From the IMG/VR virus record IMGVR_UViG_3300033141_003386, positions 1-42,771 of that record: a stretch of 42,771 nucleotides of DNA. One strand, given 5' to 3'. How positions within the stretch are numbered: position 1 is the stretch's first letter; each line of letters opens with the position of its first letter. The stretch comes from a virus. The position numbers were made by a program, and so were the translations under genes. Of this stretch, positions 8,601 through 18,063 are shown piece after piece. The notes beneath the pieces were generated by a model that made no database searches, was not told the origin of the DNA, and saw only the letters and a program-made list of their open reading frames with translations.

Positions 8601-9971
8601 ATCGAGAGAGTCTCTGGCCCGTGCATGTACAGACGCCTGTGCCTCTAACCGTCGTACCTCTGCCCGAAGACCCCGGATACCTTCAGTCTGCGCAACTTGT
8701 GTAAGCCGGGTATACTCTTTTTCCATCCGGACGAGCTCTTTCTGTTTGGGTGCAAGCCGGGCCATAGCTTTTCCGCGTTCCCGTGCAAGAGTGCGTTCTA
8801 TCCGTCTGATATCTTCTACAACGTCGCCGCCCAACCGTTTCAAGGGGATACCACTCTGCTCGAACACTTTGGGTATATGTTCGTCATAGAACCACCGGAA
8901 CCCTTTGATAAACTCGCGTTGTTCAGGCGAATACTTCGTGCTCGCTATCGCTGTCTGGTACAACCCTTTCGGCATCTCTAACAGATGGTAAACTTCCGTC
9001 AACTTCTCAGGCGTACCCAATCCGACGTTATCCGCCCACTGGTACAGACCTTGCCGTACCTGTTCAGTTTCCAGTATCTTGAACTGCAACTCGTCCAGAT
9101 ATGTACGGGCCGTCCCGGCTATAGCCCGTTCGACCTGACCCGACCGCATCAGTTTAGCAAGTTCCGGGTCTCTTTTAACCGCCAGGAACCCGGCCAACCC
9201 CTGAATTCGGTCCCGATGTTTCGCGCTTACCCGGGACGGTAACGCATCGATAAGTTCGGTAAGTTTGGCTGCACTCGGGTTCGGTGTGTTCACAGCATAG
9301 TCGAGCAGATCATCACCAAGTTTGTGCTGTTGCAGCAGACTGGACAACATATCCGTAGCACGTTTAACGCTCTCATCTCCAAACAAGTCATCGAAACTCT
9401 TGTACGCCCGGACAGTACTTTTCCGCAGCGGCACGGGATACTTGCTGAACACACGGCGCAGAGGCGCCCGAACGCTGGTTTCGGCCAGTTCGGCTGCCGT
9501 CCGGCCGGCTGCCAGCAGCTTTTGTCCCTTAGCCGATCTGCTCAACCCGGCTACCGTTACCGCTTGCACCCCTTTCGCGCCCTTGCCGATAGGCTTTGTT
9601 ATCCATGCGGCGGGAATCCATGAAAGAGGGTCAGTCCCAATCTCGAACACCAGAGACTTTGCAATACCGGGGTCTTCGACACCCATCTCTTTGAGCGCCT
9701 GTTCGCCGGAGTAGTATTCCCCGAACTTGAGCCCTTTAAGTGCGGCCTTACCTATCTCGCCAGGGGTACCTCCTGAATACGCCGTCACAAACGCCCGGCG
9801 GGCCGGTTGGCCGAAAGCATCGAATATCCTGGCAAACACGTCCATACCGCCCGAGACTGGACGGCCCGGTGTAAGACCGGGCATCTGTATAGACGGCTGT
9901 ACCCCGCGTTGTGCGTTCAGCTTGGCGATTCGTGCCGCTAGAAACTGTCGTCGCTCCTCCGGAGTCATCAT
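5655..9971 (-). CDS. Large virion (DNA-ejection type) protein
   Basis: 1,438 residues. No enzymatic motif was found. The middle (about 390-860) is rich in charged helices and likely coiled coil. The C-terminal third has a pattern seen in very large phage virion proteins: RPGFHIRNAVENVFKNTVLAGL, then FDYDMLTPAQRQIKRYLIPFFTWRQKNLGLQ (the IPFFTWxRKN block). Such proteins are thought to be internal virion or DNA-transfer proteins of short-tailed phages, comparable in place to T7 gp16. It lies last among the structural genes, next to the lysis genes, as expected. A tape-measure role is unlikely, since no tail-tube genes are present. Function is inferred from size, place and this block only. Confidence 0.75.
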   Translation of the reverse strand: MMTPEERRQFLAARIAKLNAQRGVQPSIQMPGLTPGRPVSGGMDVFARIFDAFGQPARRAFVTAYSGGTPGEIGKAALKGLKFGEYYSGEQALKEMGVEDPGIAKSLVFEIGTDPLSWIPAAWITKPIGKGAKGVQAVTVAGLSRSAKGQKLLAAGRTAAELAETSVRAPLRRVFSKYPVPLRKSTVRAYKSFDDLFGDESVKRATDMLSSLLQQHKLGDDLLDYAVNTPNPSAAKLTELIDALPSRVSAKHRDRIQGLAGFLAVKRDPELAKLMRSGQVERAIAGTARTYLDELQFKILETEQVRQGLYQWADNVGLGTPEKLTEVYHLLEMPKGLYQTAIASTKYSPEQREFIKGFRWFYDEHIPKVFEQSGIPLKRLGGDVVEDIRRIERTLARERGKAMARLAPKQKELVRMEKEYTRLTQVAQTEGIRGLRAEVRRLEAQASVHARARDSLDMLGKGLVSVRHAGVSKNQVQAFIDRLPQAVSKKELRKRAVELRRQAIDALDSLPPEQEALRKFIQKGGRFTSQQKVPGTTTHMQVDLGGEHLVNLVKHYVHKKPTGKNWYKPLDVAAAEFGYENLDRVQRGTASSVEAMLTDLRSLHDRGAFVKNPARFHPMSRYMDEAVDELMTAPEEYVIEGMEGYQTVKSVRDRLACLADKVSKGEQIKVVRKDLAKARAYHSRRLTQIGKQLNERRGFLAAAQRDPFWAEGLIQPGFRQVLAGKASAIERRKASIAKQIARVNVRTDPLTNPRIKQLQDFLEDHVQYVRRLLTPEAQVALRKNTKFNKWLQKERLKMRQAGGGPAADWSTFLSEHIHRKFSGDISVAEINAMILDGSDGVNRFVDMLGSDGMIRHEHFAEWLMKRVKKKGEPGLFLTDPILSHAAYMEDVNRVGVSKWFLDAQKQFGVPVDLRDFYVQELGFTDLAHWATTNYKELEGWMFPPDLVKYINHHAQSLAGDDIPQQLARTWLKFRRGWMAAVLARPGFHIRNAVENVFKNTVLAGLRDVRIYDYAFDVQRRVDPSAFKLMQKGGVTRAKPLGSLLDSVLKRPRLPESKLLGVSKTGERITISKIVEELRTSAKGVVGFHGFAGVEAQMLSRPGQKPGVLSSIAEWNRSFGALVENNARTALYIHERLKGKTAKLAREIVGEIHFDYDMLTPAQRQIKRYLIPFFTWRQKNLGLQLRMMHEKSRTYNALVKAIRAGERQQEPGAELTPDWVRENVGIQVWEHPDGNKEYFLLGNWLGVADVMQLARSLNIKIDERRGLPWSAIAAAPWHDESVMRKAGIDLVVESHPAARGVMALAGYDPWRREMIEDPAMTEFGGDYDMFLGMPMRRQTIAFLKMLPQINFLGRQVEQARRAVAGVPQKGHVTLPKLAGEWALWGPVTQEVDRARQMKYQQWKDRELRGRLKTRIRNAYREGNTAMMRKYQKQLEATYR

Positions 9972-9983
9972 AACGACGCATCC

Positions 9984-11153
9984 TTACCACGGCGGATGAA
10001 CAAACGGGGTTACAACCGGCGCATTAACCGGCTCAGGCGGCGTAACCGCTCCAAGCAACGCTGCTATCATGGGGTTCTGCATACGGGACTGGCCGCCTCG
10101 AACCTGTGCAAGAAGCGCCCGTTCCGCTTCAGTTAACGGCAGACCGGCAGCCTGTTTCCGTAGAACCGTCTGTAGTTGCGCGTATGCCTTCGATCTGTTG
10201 ACCCCCCAGGGTATCCCTTTTGACTCCATCCCGGTCTTTGACCGTTTCTGTCCAGAGCTATACGTAGTCGGTGCCAATAGCGCATTAAGAAAACGTCTCT
10301 GGTTCGCTACACCCGACGGGGTCTGTCCCGGCACACCTTCCATAGCGTTAACCTGCTGACCGGCTATAGATTGTCGTGCGATGATATCGGCTAACGTATC
10401 GTCCGACGTAGCGTCACCAAACGCCAACACTTCGTCCAGATCGTCGGCAAAAAACCCGAACCGTTCGGCAACCTCATGTTCGGCGGCCAGTCTCGCTTTG
10501 TCCGGCAGAGACAGCGCTTCATTTTCACGGATATCTTCCGGCATTTTCGATTCGTTGGCTGCGTCCAGGTAGAACTTGTACCGCTGTTCGTACATCTCCT
10601 GTGCAAAACCAGCCGCTTTACGGTAGTTATCAAGCTCTTTGCTCCGGCCCATCAGCTGGCCCGTCCGGGCATAAGATTCCATACCGAGCGCCTGTTTGTA
10701 GTCGATTTCAGCTTCAGCCGCCTGTTGGTTGAGTCCGCGCATCTCGCGGGCATACTCGTCGAGTTCGGGTATCATTTCCTGTTGCCGTTTGTATTCCTGA
10801 TCTTCCCGTTCCCAAACCGTACGTTGCCGGTCGAACTGTTCGACGAGCTGTTCTAGTTCCGTGTTTCCGGTAGCGTTAGCGATTTCACGGGCCCTGTTGG
10901 ACAGTTCCTGACCTTTCATAGCCAGCTCTTGAGATGCAACAGACAGCTTTTGCGACCGTTCGATCAACGGCCACAGACTTTTCTCTTGCTCGAACTGTTC
11001 CTCTTCCCGCTGTTCCCGGCCTTTCCGGGCGGATATGGTCGACAACATGTCTTCTATAACCGTGTCATGTAGCTGTTGCTGCCGTTCGTATTCGGTACCG
11101 GCGCCCAAAGTCGCCACGTTTAGCAGCGCCCGCAAAAAGTCGTTGTTAGCCAT
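9984..11153 (-). CDS. Coiled-coil virion protein
   Basis: 389 residues; ATG at 11153 with AGGAGA upstream. Residues 20-180 are Gln/Glu/Arg-rich with long helical stretches (ERQQQLHDTVIEDMLSTISARKG, QLVEQFDRQRTVWEREDQEYKRQQEMIPELDEYAREM), a typical coiled coil. The C-terminus is proline-rich. No catalytic motif. Its place between the other internal-protein candidates suggests an internal virion or ejection protein. Confidence 0.68.
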   Translation of the reverse strand: MANNDFLRALLNVATLGAGTEYERQQQLHDTVIEDMLSTISARKGREQREEEQFEQEKSLWPLIERSQKLSVASQELAMKGQELSNRAREIANATGNTELEQLVEQFDRQRTVWEREDQEYKRQQEMIPELDEYAREMRGLNQQAAEAEIDYKQALGMESYARTGQLMGRSKELDNYRKAAGFAQEMYEQRYKFYLDAANESKMPEDIRENEALSLPDKARLAAEHEVAERFGFFADDLDEVLAFGDATSDDTLADIIARQSIAGQQVNAMEGVPGQTPSGVANQRRFLNALLAPTTYSSGQKRSKTGMESKGIPWGVNRSKAYAQLQTVLRKQAAGLPLTEAERALLAQVRGGQSRMQNPMIAALLGAVTPPEPVNAPVVTPFVHPPW

Positions 11154-11165
11154 AATCAGTTCTCC

Positions 11166-12980
11166 TTAGAACAGGCTGCCTAACATACTGGTTAACCCGC
11201 CGTATATGCCCGGTAAAGATGCGCCCAGACTGGCAAGGCTCCCAATACTGCCCAGCGCGTAGTCTAACCCGCTCGGTTGGTTCGCTCGACGGTTAGCGTG
11301 CATCTGGTAGTTGGCTTCTCTCTGTGCGTCCAGATATTGCGCCCAACCACTCGCCAGGTCCAGAGACGTATACAAAGCTCTGGTCGGGTCACCGAGCCCC
11401 CAGTTCAGTTGCTGTATCGCGCCGGGGATCGTGCCCTGTAGCATGTTGGCGTAATTACTCGCCAGGTTCGACTGTAACCCCAACCCACCAAGCTGCTGTC
11501 GCCACGCTTCCTGACCGGTAGCAAGACCAAGCCCCGCTTCTTGTCCCGCCAACCCCGACAGCAGCCGGTTATAGTCTTGGCCCAACCCGGCTTGACCTAA
11601 AGCGGCCTGTAATCCCAGCCCGCCTTGCGATTGCCGTAACCGTTCTGCCGTCTGCAACGCGTTAAGCTGGTTCGCCCAATTCTGGCCGGCCAACCCGATA
11701 TCCTGACCCCGTTGTTGCAGACCGCGCTGTTCCGCACCTGCACCCAGCCCGGCGTATCCCAACCCGTATTGACCAAGAGCCTGCCCCGTCTGATGTTGTA
11801 AGTTCTGCCATTGGCGACGCTGTTCTTCTGCACCCAGCGCCATACCGCGCAGGTTCTGAGCTTCTTGGATGGCCTGCTGTGTCCGTTGCAACCCGTACTG
11901 CCGTTCACCGGCCAACGGCCCTTGCACCGCACCGATAGCAGACGCCAGCTCTCCCGGACGAGCCAGAGCGGCTTGTGTTGCCAGTTGCCGTTGTGCATCG
12001 GCGACCTGTTGACCGGCCCGCTGGTGTGCCCCCATTATGGCTTGTGTCCCCAACGCGCCTCTGGTACCGACTCCACGAGCGCCCAGGTTCGCCATAGCAG
12101 CTTCAACACCCTGTTTTGTCGATTGCTGTGCGGTATCGCGTACCCCGCGCATAATCTGTTGCTGGACTTCTGGTGTCAGTCCGTGCGGTTGGGCCAATAG
12201 GTTGCCCGCCGCCCCCATAAGTTGACCGGACAACTGGCGTGTAGCCGGGTTCTGTTGGGCTCCGGCCTGAGACTGTGCCAGTTGCGGTTGCTGCATCAAC
12301 TGTTCAGCGACCGGTCTCAACAACGAGTTCTCTTGCCACTGTACCCCCTGACCCGGCTGTATAAGGTTCGCCAATCCCTGTACGTCAGGTGTCATACCGA
12401 TGTTCTGGCCGGTCGGAACGTTCGGGACGGATATCTGTCGCCCTGCAAGCCCGGCGATGCTCGGAGCGTACCCCTGACCGGTTAGCAGATTGTGTAGTTG
12501 ACCGCCAAGACCGCCACTGAATATGTTGGGTGTACCCATACCCATCTGTTCGGATCGAGCGTACAGATCGGGTGTCCCCGGCGTGACGGTCGGTTGTAGC
12601 TGTCGCGCGGCACCGGCCAGACGGCCCATAGCGTTGATAGCGCCGGGTAACCGCCCGTACCCCATATTGATCAACTCGTTCGCACCGCCTGCAACGCGCT
12701 GCATATACGGCGACGCTTCGGCCATCCGGCCACCGAGATAGCCGGCGATGTTACCGAGATTCTCAAACGCCCACGGGGACAGAACCGTCCTGCCCAGGTT
12801 CATCCAATGTTCGTGCATCCACGGGTTGGTATCGCGCGTTGCATACAATGCACGGATATTCTCTTGGCTGAGATCGGGTGGCCTTGTCTGGCTCAACGCC
12901 TCAAGGTAAGGGTTGACAGGTTCAGCGCCGAAACCGACCTGACCTGCAAGTAATTGCCGTAAAATGTCGTTAAAAGCCAT
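11166..12980 (-). CDS. Gln/Gly/Ala-rich virion protein
   Basis: 604 residues; ATG at 12980 with AGAAGGAGT upstream. Extremely rich in Gln, Gly, Ala and Leu, with repeated stretches such as QLMGAAGNLLAQPHGL, AGQQVADAQRQLATQAALA and GLGLATGQEAWRQQLGGLGLQ. This low-complexity helical make-up is common in internal virion or ejection proteins of short-tailed phages (compare T7 gp14/gp15 by place only). No enzymatic motif. It forms a three-gene block with the two genes downstream. Confidence 0.7.
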   Translation of the reverse strand: MAFNDILRQLLAGQVGFGAEPVNPYLEALSQTRPPDLSQENIRALYATRDTNPWMHEHWMNLGRTVLSPWAFENLGNIAGYLGGRMAEASPYMQRVAGGANELINMGYGRLPGAINAMGRLAGAARQLQPTVTPGTPDLYARSEQMGMGTPNIFSGGLGGQLHNLLTGQGYAPSIAGLAGRQISVPNVPTGQNIGMTPDVQGLANLIQPGQGVQWQENSLLRPVAEQLMQQPQLAQSQAGAQQNPATRQLSGQLMGAAGNLLAQPHGLTPEVQQQIMRGVRDTAQQSTKQGVEAAMANLGARGVGTRGALGTQAIMGAHQRAGQQVADAQRQLATQAALARPGELASAIGAVQGPLAGERQYGLQRTQQAIQEAQNLRGMALGAEEQRRQWQNLQHQTGQALGQYGLGYAGLGAGAEQRGLQQRGQDIGLAGQNWANQLNALQTAERLRQSQGGLGLQAALGQAGLGQDYNRLLSGLAGQEAGLGLATGQEAWRQQLGGLGLQSNLASNYANMLQGTIPGAIQQLNWGLGDPTRALYTSLDLASGWAQYLDAQREANYQMHANRRANQPSGLDYALGSIGSLASLGASLPGIYGGLTSMLGSLF

Positions 12981-12995
12981 AACCGTATACTCCTT

Positions 12996-13307
12996 CTACG
13001 CGCGGAAGGCGATCCATACCGTAACGCCCGTGTCGGTAAACCTGCATGGCACAGATTCGCTGTTCGCTTCGTTGTAGTCTACGTACATCCTGAACGCATC
13101 GTCTGAATCGTGTTTGACAAGCCATGCACCCGTCGGTGTAACGCCCAGCCCATGAAACACTGTTTCTTGTACGCACGCCTTGGTACCCGTAACATGTTGC
13201 ACGAGCGATATATGTGCCCGGCTCATAGCGTCTAACACCCGGTCGGTGGCAACGTTGCCGGTCGACACTTGTCGAAACGGTCTCTGTCGTACTTTACCCA
13301 CGGCCAC
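12996..13307 (-). CDS. Small beta-rich virion protein
   Basis: 103 residues, GTG start at 13307, overlapping the end of the nozzle gene by 14 bp. The sequence (FHGLGVTPTGAWLVKHDSDDAFRMYVDYNEANSESVPCRFTDTGVTVWIAFRA) has the GLG-x-P-x-G-W-V pattern and short beta strands seen in small proteins encoded beside tail genes of many podovirus-like phages. Role unknown, probably a tail or tail-fibre accessory. Confidence 0.65.
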   Translation of the reverse strand: MAVGKVRQRPFRQVSTGNVATDRVLDAMSRAHISLVQHVTGTKACVQETVFHGLGVTPTGAWLVKHDSDDAFRMYVDYNEANSESVPCRFTDTGVTVWIAFRA

Positions 13308-16300
13308 TCTCCGTAACTTCTATATCAAGGTCGGCTGCTAGAATCTCAACAGGCTGACCGGGATACGGGTTTGATAGTTCGTACTGTATCAACCGACCGG
13401 CAGAATTGTTGATCCTGTCGTGTCGCTGATAGCTTGCCGTCAGATCGATATAATCCGAAAAATCGTCTTCGTCTGTAAACGTGTCCGACAGATCGGTCGC
13501 CACCTTCAGACGCACTTTCTGTGCTCTCGGCAGATCGTCGTCGGAAGCGCGTACAACCAGAATTTCAGCGAGCTGGAAGTCGGCGATGTTGTCATCTTCG
13601 GATTCCCGCCAGAACAGACGAACCTCGGTACAAGTTGCAGGTGTCGAAAAGTCTACCTCTTGCCGTACCCATCCGTCAGCGTCGATATCTTGAGCCGTAA
13701 TCTCTGAGGTGTTGGTATAATCCTGTACGATCAGATGACACGTATCGCCTGTAGCGGACGCACATTTCAAGTAAAACCGGAGGGTATAATCTGTGCTGGG
13801 TTGAACCTTGAACTCGGCGGTACGTATCCCTTCACTTGCAGCGTCGGTCTGTACCCGTACAGCGTACCGGACGTTCGATGTAGGTAACGACGCCGTGATT
13901 TGCGATGTCGTTGAAGCGCCGTCCAGAGCGAAATTGTCCGGCAGCGTACCCGTCCAATCGTCCAGCAACCCGTTGGGACATATATTGTACCCGTTATCAT
14001 ATCTCAGGGTCCGGGCACTGTTGGCAACTTGGGCTACACTCAACATTTTCGGGATTTTCGTGCTCGATACATCCCCGAAATGTAAGTGGCCGGTCCTGTA
14101 CTTCCAGTCAATACCGGCGATAATAAACTCGTACCCCACGATGTCTGCCGGTGACCAATCCTCGCCAACGGTACATACTGTCGCTGTATTGGAAATGATA
14201 CGGCGGGTCTGCCACACGTCACCATCGCTATCGAGTATCTGTACCCGCAACCCCGCCAACCCATCTTCATAAACGGAAAACTCAGCGTTTGCGCAGGTGA
14301 ACGTTCTGGTACCGCTGTCCGTGACAATACCGCACAATGTCGTGGTTAGAGCTGCACCGTCAACATCCGTCGAGTCAAGCGCATAAACGACATTCTGACC
14401 GTCTGCACCTATCAACCGCTGTCCTTTGTCCGTCTCGATAAGGGCCAAAGCGCTATAGCTTTTATCCTGTAAAGTCCATTTATCGGTATCGTACTGGTAC
14501 ACGAACGTTTTGCTCTCTTGATCGAACACCGGCCCGCCAGACAACGCCCGTTTACCTCGTAAGTACAGATCGCGAATCTGCGTCTGTTGTAGAACTGTCG
14601 ACGAAATGAACGCGTTACAGATTGCACCGGGAAACTTCCACATGGTCGCGCTTCCGCCAATACCAAACGTACCGCGGACATCTACCTCTGTTCCATACTG
14701 ACTCGCGTGTACAAGCGTCCCCGTAAGTTCACCATCGACGTATATTCTCAGGGCGTTACCGTCAAACGTACCGACAACGAAAGTCCATTTGTCGAGAACG
14801 GGTGTAGCGCTGGAGTCCAGCCATTTGTTAGCGGACGCAGTCTTTAAGTGCAAACGCCAACCCTTTACCGACTCATATAGCAACTGTAGCCCGTAAGCAT
14901 CTGCATCATGCCACCCGATAATACCGCTCCAGCCGGACAGACTTGTCAGTTTGACCCATGCACCCATAGTGACGGTACGTGTAGCTCTTTTCAGCTGGGC
15001 TTCCAACGGACATGTAAGATAATCGTCGGTACCGTCGAAATCCAACGCGTTTGTAAACACCCCGTCTACTACGTCCGAGCTTGTCATGGTACCGTTCGAC
15101 GTCAGATGGCTGCCGTTCCCGCTGCTATCACGAAGTTCGTTGCCACCGTCGCTCGTGGGATCGGTGTCCAGCTTCCACAACCCCAACAGATCACCGTACG
15201 GCGGGTCGGGATCGCCAAAATGTAGGCTGAACCATATCTGCCGTTTTTCCGGGTACGAGACCGCACAACATTGACGCAACTTCTCGGTGTTCAGCCGCTG
15301 TGTCCGGCTGTCAAACCAGTCGTCTATAGGGCTCGATATCTTTGTAAACTCCGCCCCGTTAAAGAGATAAATACCGTCCCGGTCGACCAGCGCTACATAG
15401 TTGTCGACTCTGGCGACAGCATAATGGCCGACAACACCTCGGCCAAGATATGTAGCCGAGACGTACATGGTATGCGGACTTTCACCGGCCATCGCGTAGA
15501 TACCACGCTCTTTACACACGTACAGAACGCCACCCAACACGAACAGACCCGTAATCGGGTACCCGTCATCCTGTCCAATCTCGTACTCTGCCGCGACAGC
15601 CTCGAAATTGGCAGCTTGCGAAAAGTAGACTGTGTTCGGACTATCTGGATTACCCGCAGTCACGAGCCACGTTTTATACGTCGCACAGTACCGGCACGGC
15701 GGAAAAGCTACATTATCTGCATCGTACATGTCACCGACATCAGCGTCCCCGGTGTTGTCGGTATATGTCTGTTCACTGTTGTCGACCGTGGCAAGATAAT
15801 AGAATATGGCTTGTGAGCCCGGTGTCCCTCTCAACCCGCGATATATCTCGATCTCGTCCACCTGCGGATCGGCGCTGGGATAAACGGTAATCTGCGCTTG
15901 TGGAGTCCCGGTAAACGTCTGATCTTTGTACGGACTGCGTGTACTTCGTCTACCGGTAGCGCTGTTGCGGTATACGTAACAGAACGAATATAGCCCGGCC
16001 AGATAGTTTCCGGAACCAGTCTGTTGTGGCAGCGGTGCGCGTTGTGGCGGTTCGATACCCACCGCGCTTGGCGCTTCGATACCGTCATACTTCAGGTTTT
16101 TGCTGATACCGTTACATGCAACCAGGTAGCCGCCCACACTTGTAAATGTCGTCGGCAGGTTCTCGTTCTGTTCACCCGCCAGAAAATCCCATCGGGCGCC
16201 TCGTGCAACCTGTAGAGATGTACCTGCATGTACGACAAGTTCACGCCGCACGGGCGGACGATCCTCGATATACGCATACTCTGCTGTATCAATAACCGTC

Positions 16301-18063
16301 TGTTGTTGAGTTATGGCACGGACAACGGATGCCGGTCGACGAGTGACCGTCGAGTATCCCCATCGCGCTATATACGAGAACCCGTCAAGATCGGCAATGT
16401 CGGGGTAGAACCTAATAACGTGCGAGTCCCATTGTTCGTCCGTATCGGGTCGGACAAGGTTCGGTGTATATGCCCAACTGGTAGTGTTGCCGCCACCTTC
16501 AAACCATGTAGCCTCGTTTGAATGTAACCGCGTCTGTTCCAGCGGAAAGTACGCTATCAACGCCCCCTGCGTCTCGTCCTGCCGTGCATCCGGCAACCGG
16601 CGCCAAGCCCAATCGGCAAGCTGCTGATCTGTACGGGCATAATTCCATACCCGCAGTTCCTGGATGATCCCTATAAACTTTTCGTGTCCTGCAAGGTTTG
16701 TCCACCCGAGATAAAACGTAGTCGGTGTCGTGCCGTAACCGTCGTTTGCTCCGACCGTAGCGGAATCTTCAACCGTCCCGTTGATAACAAGTTCAACCTC
16801 TTCTTCTCGACGACGGACAACCACGTGTACAGGCGTTCCGGCCAGAGGAACAGTGTCGCTGTCGAGAGTATAATCTGTGGGCCCGGTTACCGATACCTTC
16901 GCCCGGATGTCATGACTCGTATCCTCAATCCATATCTGGCACAGCGGATGGTCGGTATCGCTACCGTAATGGAACAGCCCTATCTCGTCAGCCAGGTTGG
17001 CCGTTTTTGCCAGTTGCCCTTTCGCGTCTATAAACATCTCGACGGTCCATTCTTGCTCGTCGACAGCGAACAGACCGGCTTCACCTTTTCCGTACTGGAA
17101 CCCGTTAAAGATCAACCCGTTTACTTTCGAGTCAACCGACAGAAGCCCAGCTATCGGGGACGGCGGACCATAATGAAAATAACCGGGCCGGTTGTTCTTG
17201 CTGGAATCATGCAGCAGCGTACCACCGCCCTCATTGCACTTCAGATAACATTCAAGATAGTCCCAATCGCTATCTTCAGGGTCCAGCTCTTTATCGTGGT
17301 ACTCCAGTATCTCCGCCGCGCTGCGGTTTGTACTCCACAACCGGATTTCCGAAACCATACCGTGAAACGGGTGTTTGTCGCCGGAACCATACGCCATATA
17401 TGGCCTCGCCCCGCACCATACACGGTCGTCATCTGCGGGTTGTGCCCAGGTTGCGGCGCTAAGGTCCGCCGACGTATCTTCTTCTACACCGTCAATGTAC
17501 AGCCGAACGTATGTACCGTCAAAGACTATCGCGATGTGGATAGGTTCGCCAACGTCGATCCCTGTTTTGGTAAGGGTAAAAGGCAAAGGAATCGAATAAA
17601 TCATCTTGAACACTATCTGGTATATACCGCTGGAGCTGCGAGAGAAAGCGATTTTCCAGTTCCAGGTGCTGCTACCCAGGAGCGTTTGCGTGAGTATATA
17701 TTCTTCCCCCGAAGTTGCCACCCGGGGAGCACGCATAGGAATAACAGCTATTTCTATCGTCCATGCACTGTGTTGCGTCAGGTCCCACGGGCTCGTCTCG
17801 CCACCGGCCCAACCCGAAACATCGATAAACTGCCGTTCCTCATACGCATCGAAATACGGGTTGTTCAAAAACAAGCCCGTATTCTCACACGACCGGTTCA
17901 GCCATTTCTGCATACCGCGCCGTTTTAATACCGATTGACCGGACATATCGGTTTCGGGACAGTACGGACTGGCATACTCCGGCAGTACAGTCGGGTTGAT
18001 ACCCGACATATACCCCGCTGGATTCCGCAACAACGGGATCATCATGTGCGACTGATCTGCCAT
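13294..18063 (-). CDS. Tail nozzle-like protein with three LamG-like domains
   Basis: 1,589 residues. The core opens like tail tubular protein B/nozzle proteins (IPLLRNPAGYMSGINPTVLPEYASPYCPETD) and resumes at about 590-930 with repeated blades such as YLVACNGISKNLKYDG and GVLYVCKERGIYAMAG. Three concanavalin-like (LamG) segments are inserted: about 70-290 (WTIEIAVIP, GMVSEIRLWS), 305-500 (WTVEMFIDA, GIIQELRVWNYARTD) and 955-1160 (LDFDGTDDYLTCP, TMGAWVKL, RIYVDGELTG). A galactose-binding-like beta domain follows at about 1340-1490. Nozzle proteins carry the DNA exit channel, and the lectin-like domains probably bind surface sugars for host recognition. It is over twice the length of T7 gp12, all from these inserts. 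Confidence 0.82.
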   Translation of the reverse strand: MADQSHMMIPLLRNPAGYMSGINPTVLPEYASPYCPETDMSGQSVLKRRGMQKWLNRSCENTGLFLNNPYFDAYEERQFIDVSGWAGGETSPWDLTQHSAWTIEIAVIPMRAPRVATSGEEYILTQTLLGSSTWNWKIAFSRSSSGIYQIVFKMIYSIPLPFTLTKTGIDVGEPIHIAIVFDGTYVRLYIDGVEEDTSADLSAATWAQPADDDRVWCGARPYMAYGSGDKHPFHGMVSEIRLWSTNRSAAEILEYHDKELDPEDSDWDYLECYLKCNEGGGTLLHDSSKNNRPGYFHYGPPSPIAGLLSVDSKVNGLIFNGFQYGKGEAGLFAVDEQEWTVEMFIDAKGQLAKTANLADEIGLFHYGSDTDHPLCQIWIEDTSHDIRAKVSVTGPTDYTLDSDTVPLAGTPVHVVVRRREEEVELVINGTVEDSATVGANDGYGTTPTTFYLGWTNLAGHEKFIGIIQELRVWNYARTDQQLADWAWRRLPDARQDETQGALIAYFPLEQTRLHSNEATWFEGGGNTTSWAYTPNLVRPDTDEQWDSHVIRFYPDIADLDGFSYIARWGYSTVTRRPASVVRAITQQQTVIDTAEYAYIEDRPPVRRELVVHAGTSLQVARGARWDFLAGEQNENLPTTFTSVGGYLVACNGISKNLKYDGIEAPSAVGIEPPQRAPLPQQTGSGNYLAGLYSFCYVYRNSATGRRSTRSPYKDQTFTGTPQAQITVYPSADPQVDEIEIYRGLRGTPGSQAIFYYLATVDNSEQTYTDNTGDADVGDMYDADNVAFPPCRYCATYKTWLVTAGNPDSPNTVYFSQAANFEAVAAEYEIGQDDGYPITGLFVLGGVLYVCKERGIYAMAGESPHTMYVSATYLGRGVVGHYAVARVDNYVALVDRDGIYLFNGAEFTKISSPIDDWFDSRTQRLNTEKLRQCCAVSYPEKRQIWFSLHFGDPDPPYGDLLGLWKLDTDPTSDGGNELRDSSGNGSHLTSNGTMTSSDVVDGVFTNALDFDGTDDYLTCPLEAQLKRATRTVTMGAWVKLTSLSGWSGIIGWHDADAYGLQLLYESVKGWRLHLKTASANKWLDSSATPVLDKWTFVVGTFDGNALRIYVDGELTGTLVHASQYGTEVDVRGTFGIGGSATMWKFPGAICNAFISSTVLQQTQIRDLYLRGKRALSGGPVFDQESKTFVYQYDTDKWTLQDKSYSALALIETDKGQRLIGADGQNVVYALDSTDVDGAALTTTLCGIVTDSGTRTFTCANAEFSVYEDGLAGLRVQILDSDGDVWQTRRIISNTATVCTVGEDWSPADIVGYEFIIAGIDWKYRTGHLHFGDVSSTKIPKMLSVAQVANSARTLRYDNGYNICPNGLLDDWTGTLPDNFALDGASTTSQITASLPTSNVRYAVRVQTDAASEGIRTAEFKVQPSTDYTLRFYLKCASATGDTCHLIVQDYTNTSEITAQDIDADGWVRQEVDFSTPATCTEVRLFWRESEDDNIADFQLAEILVVRASDDDLPRAQKVRLKVATDLSDTFTDEDDFSDYIDLTASYQRHDRINNSAGRLIQYELSNPYPGQPVEILAADLDIEVTESGRG

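Noticed and set aside
5655-9971. Tape-measure protein
   Set aside because: No tail tube, sheath or chaperone genes; the neck and nozzle are of short-tailed type.
16684-17928. Long plus-strand frame inside the nozzle gene
   Set aside because: Antisense shadow of a clear coding sequence; no ribosome site or recognisable domains.
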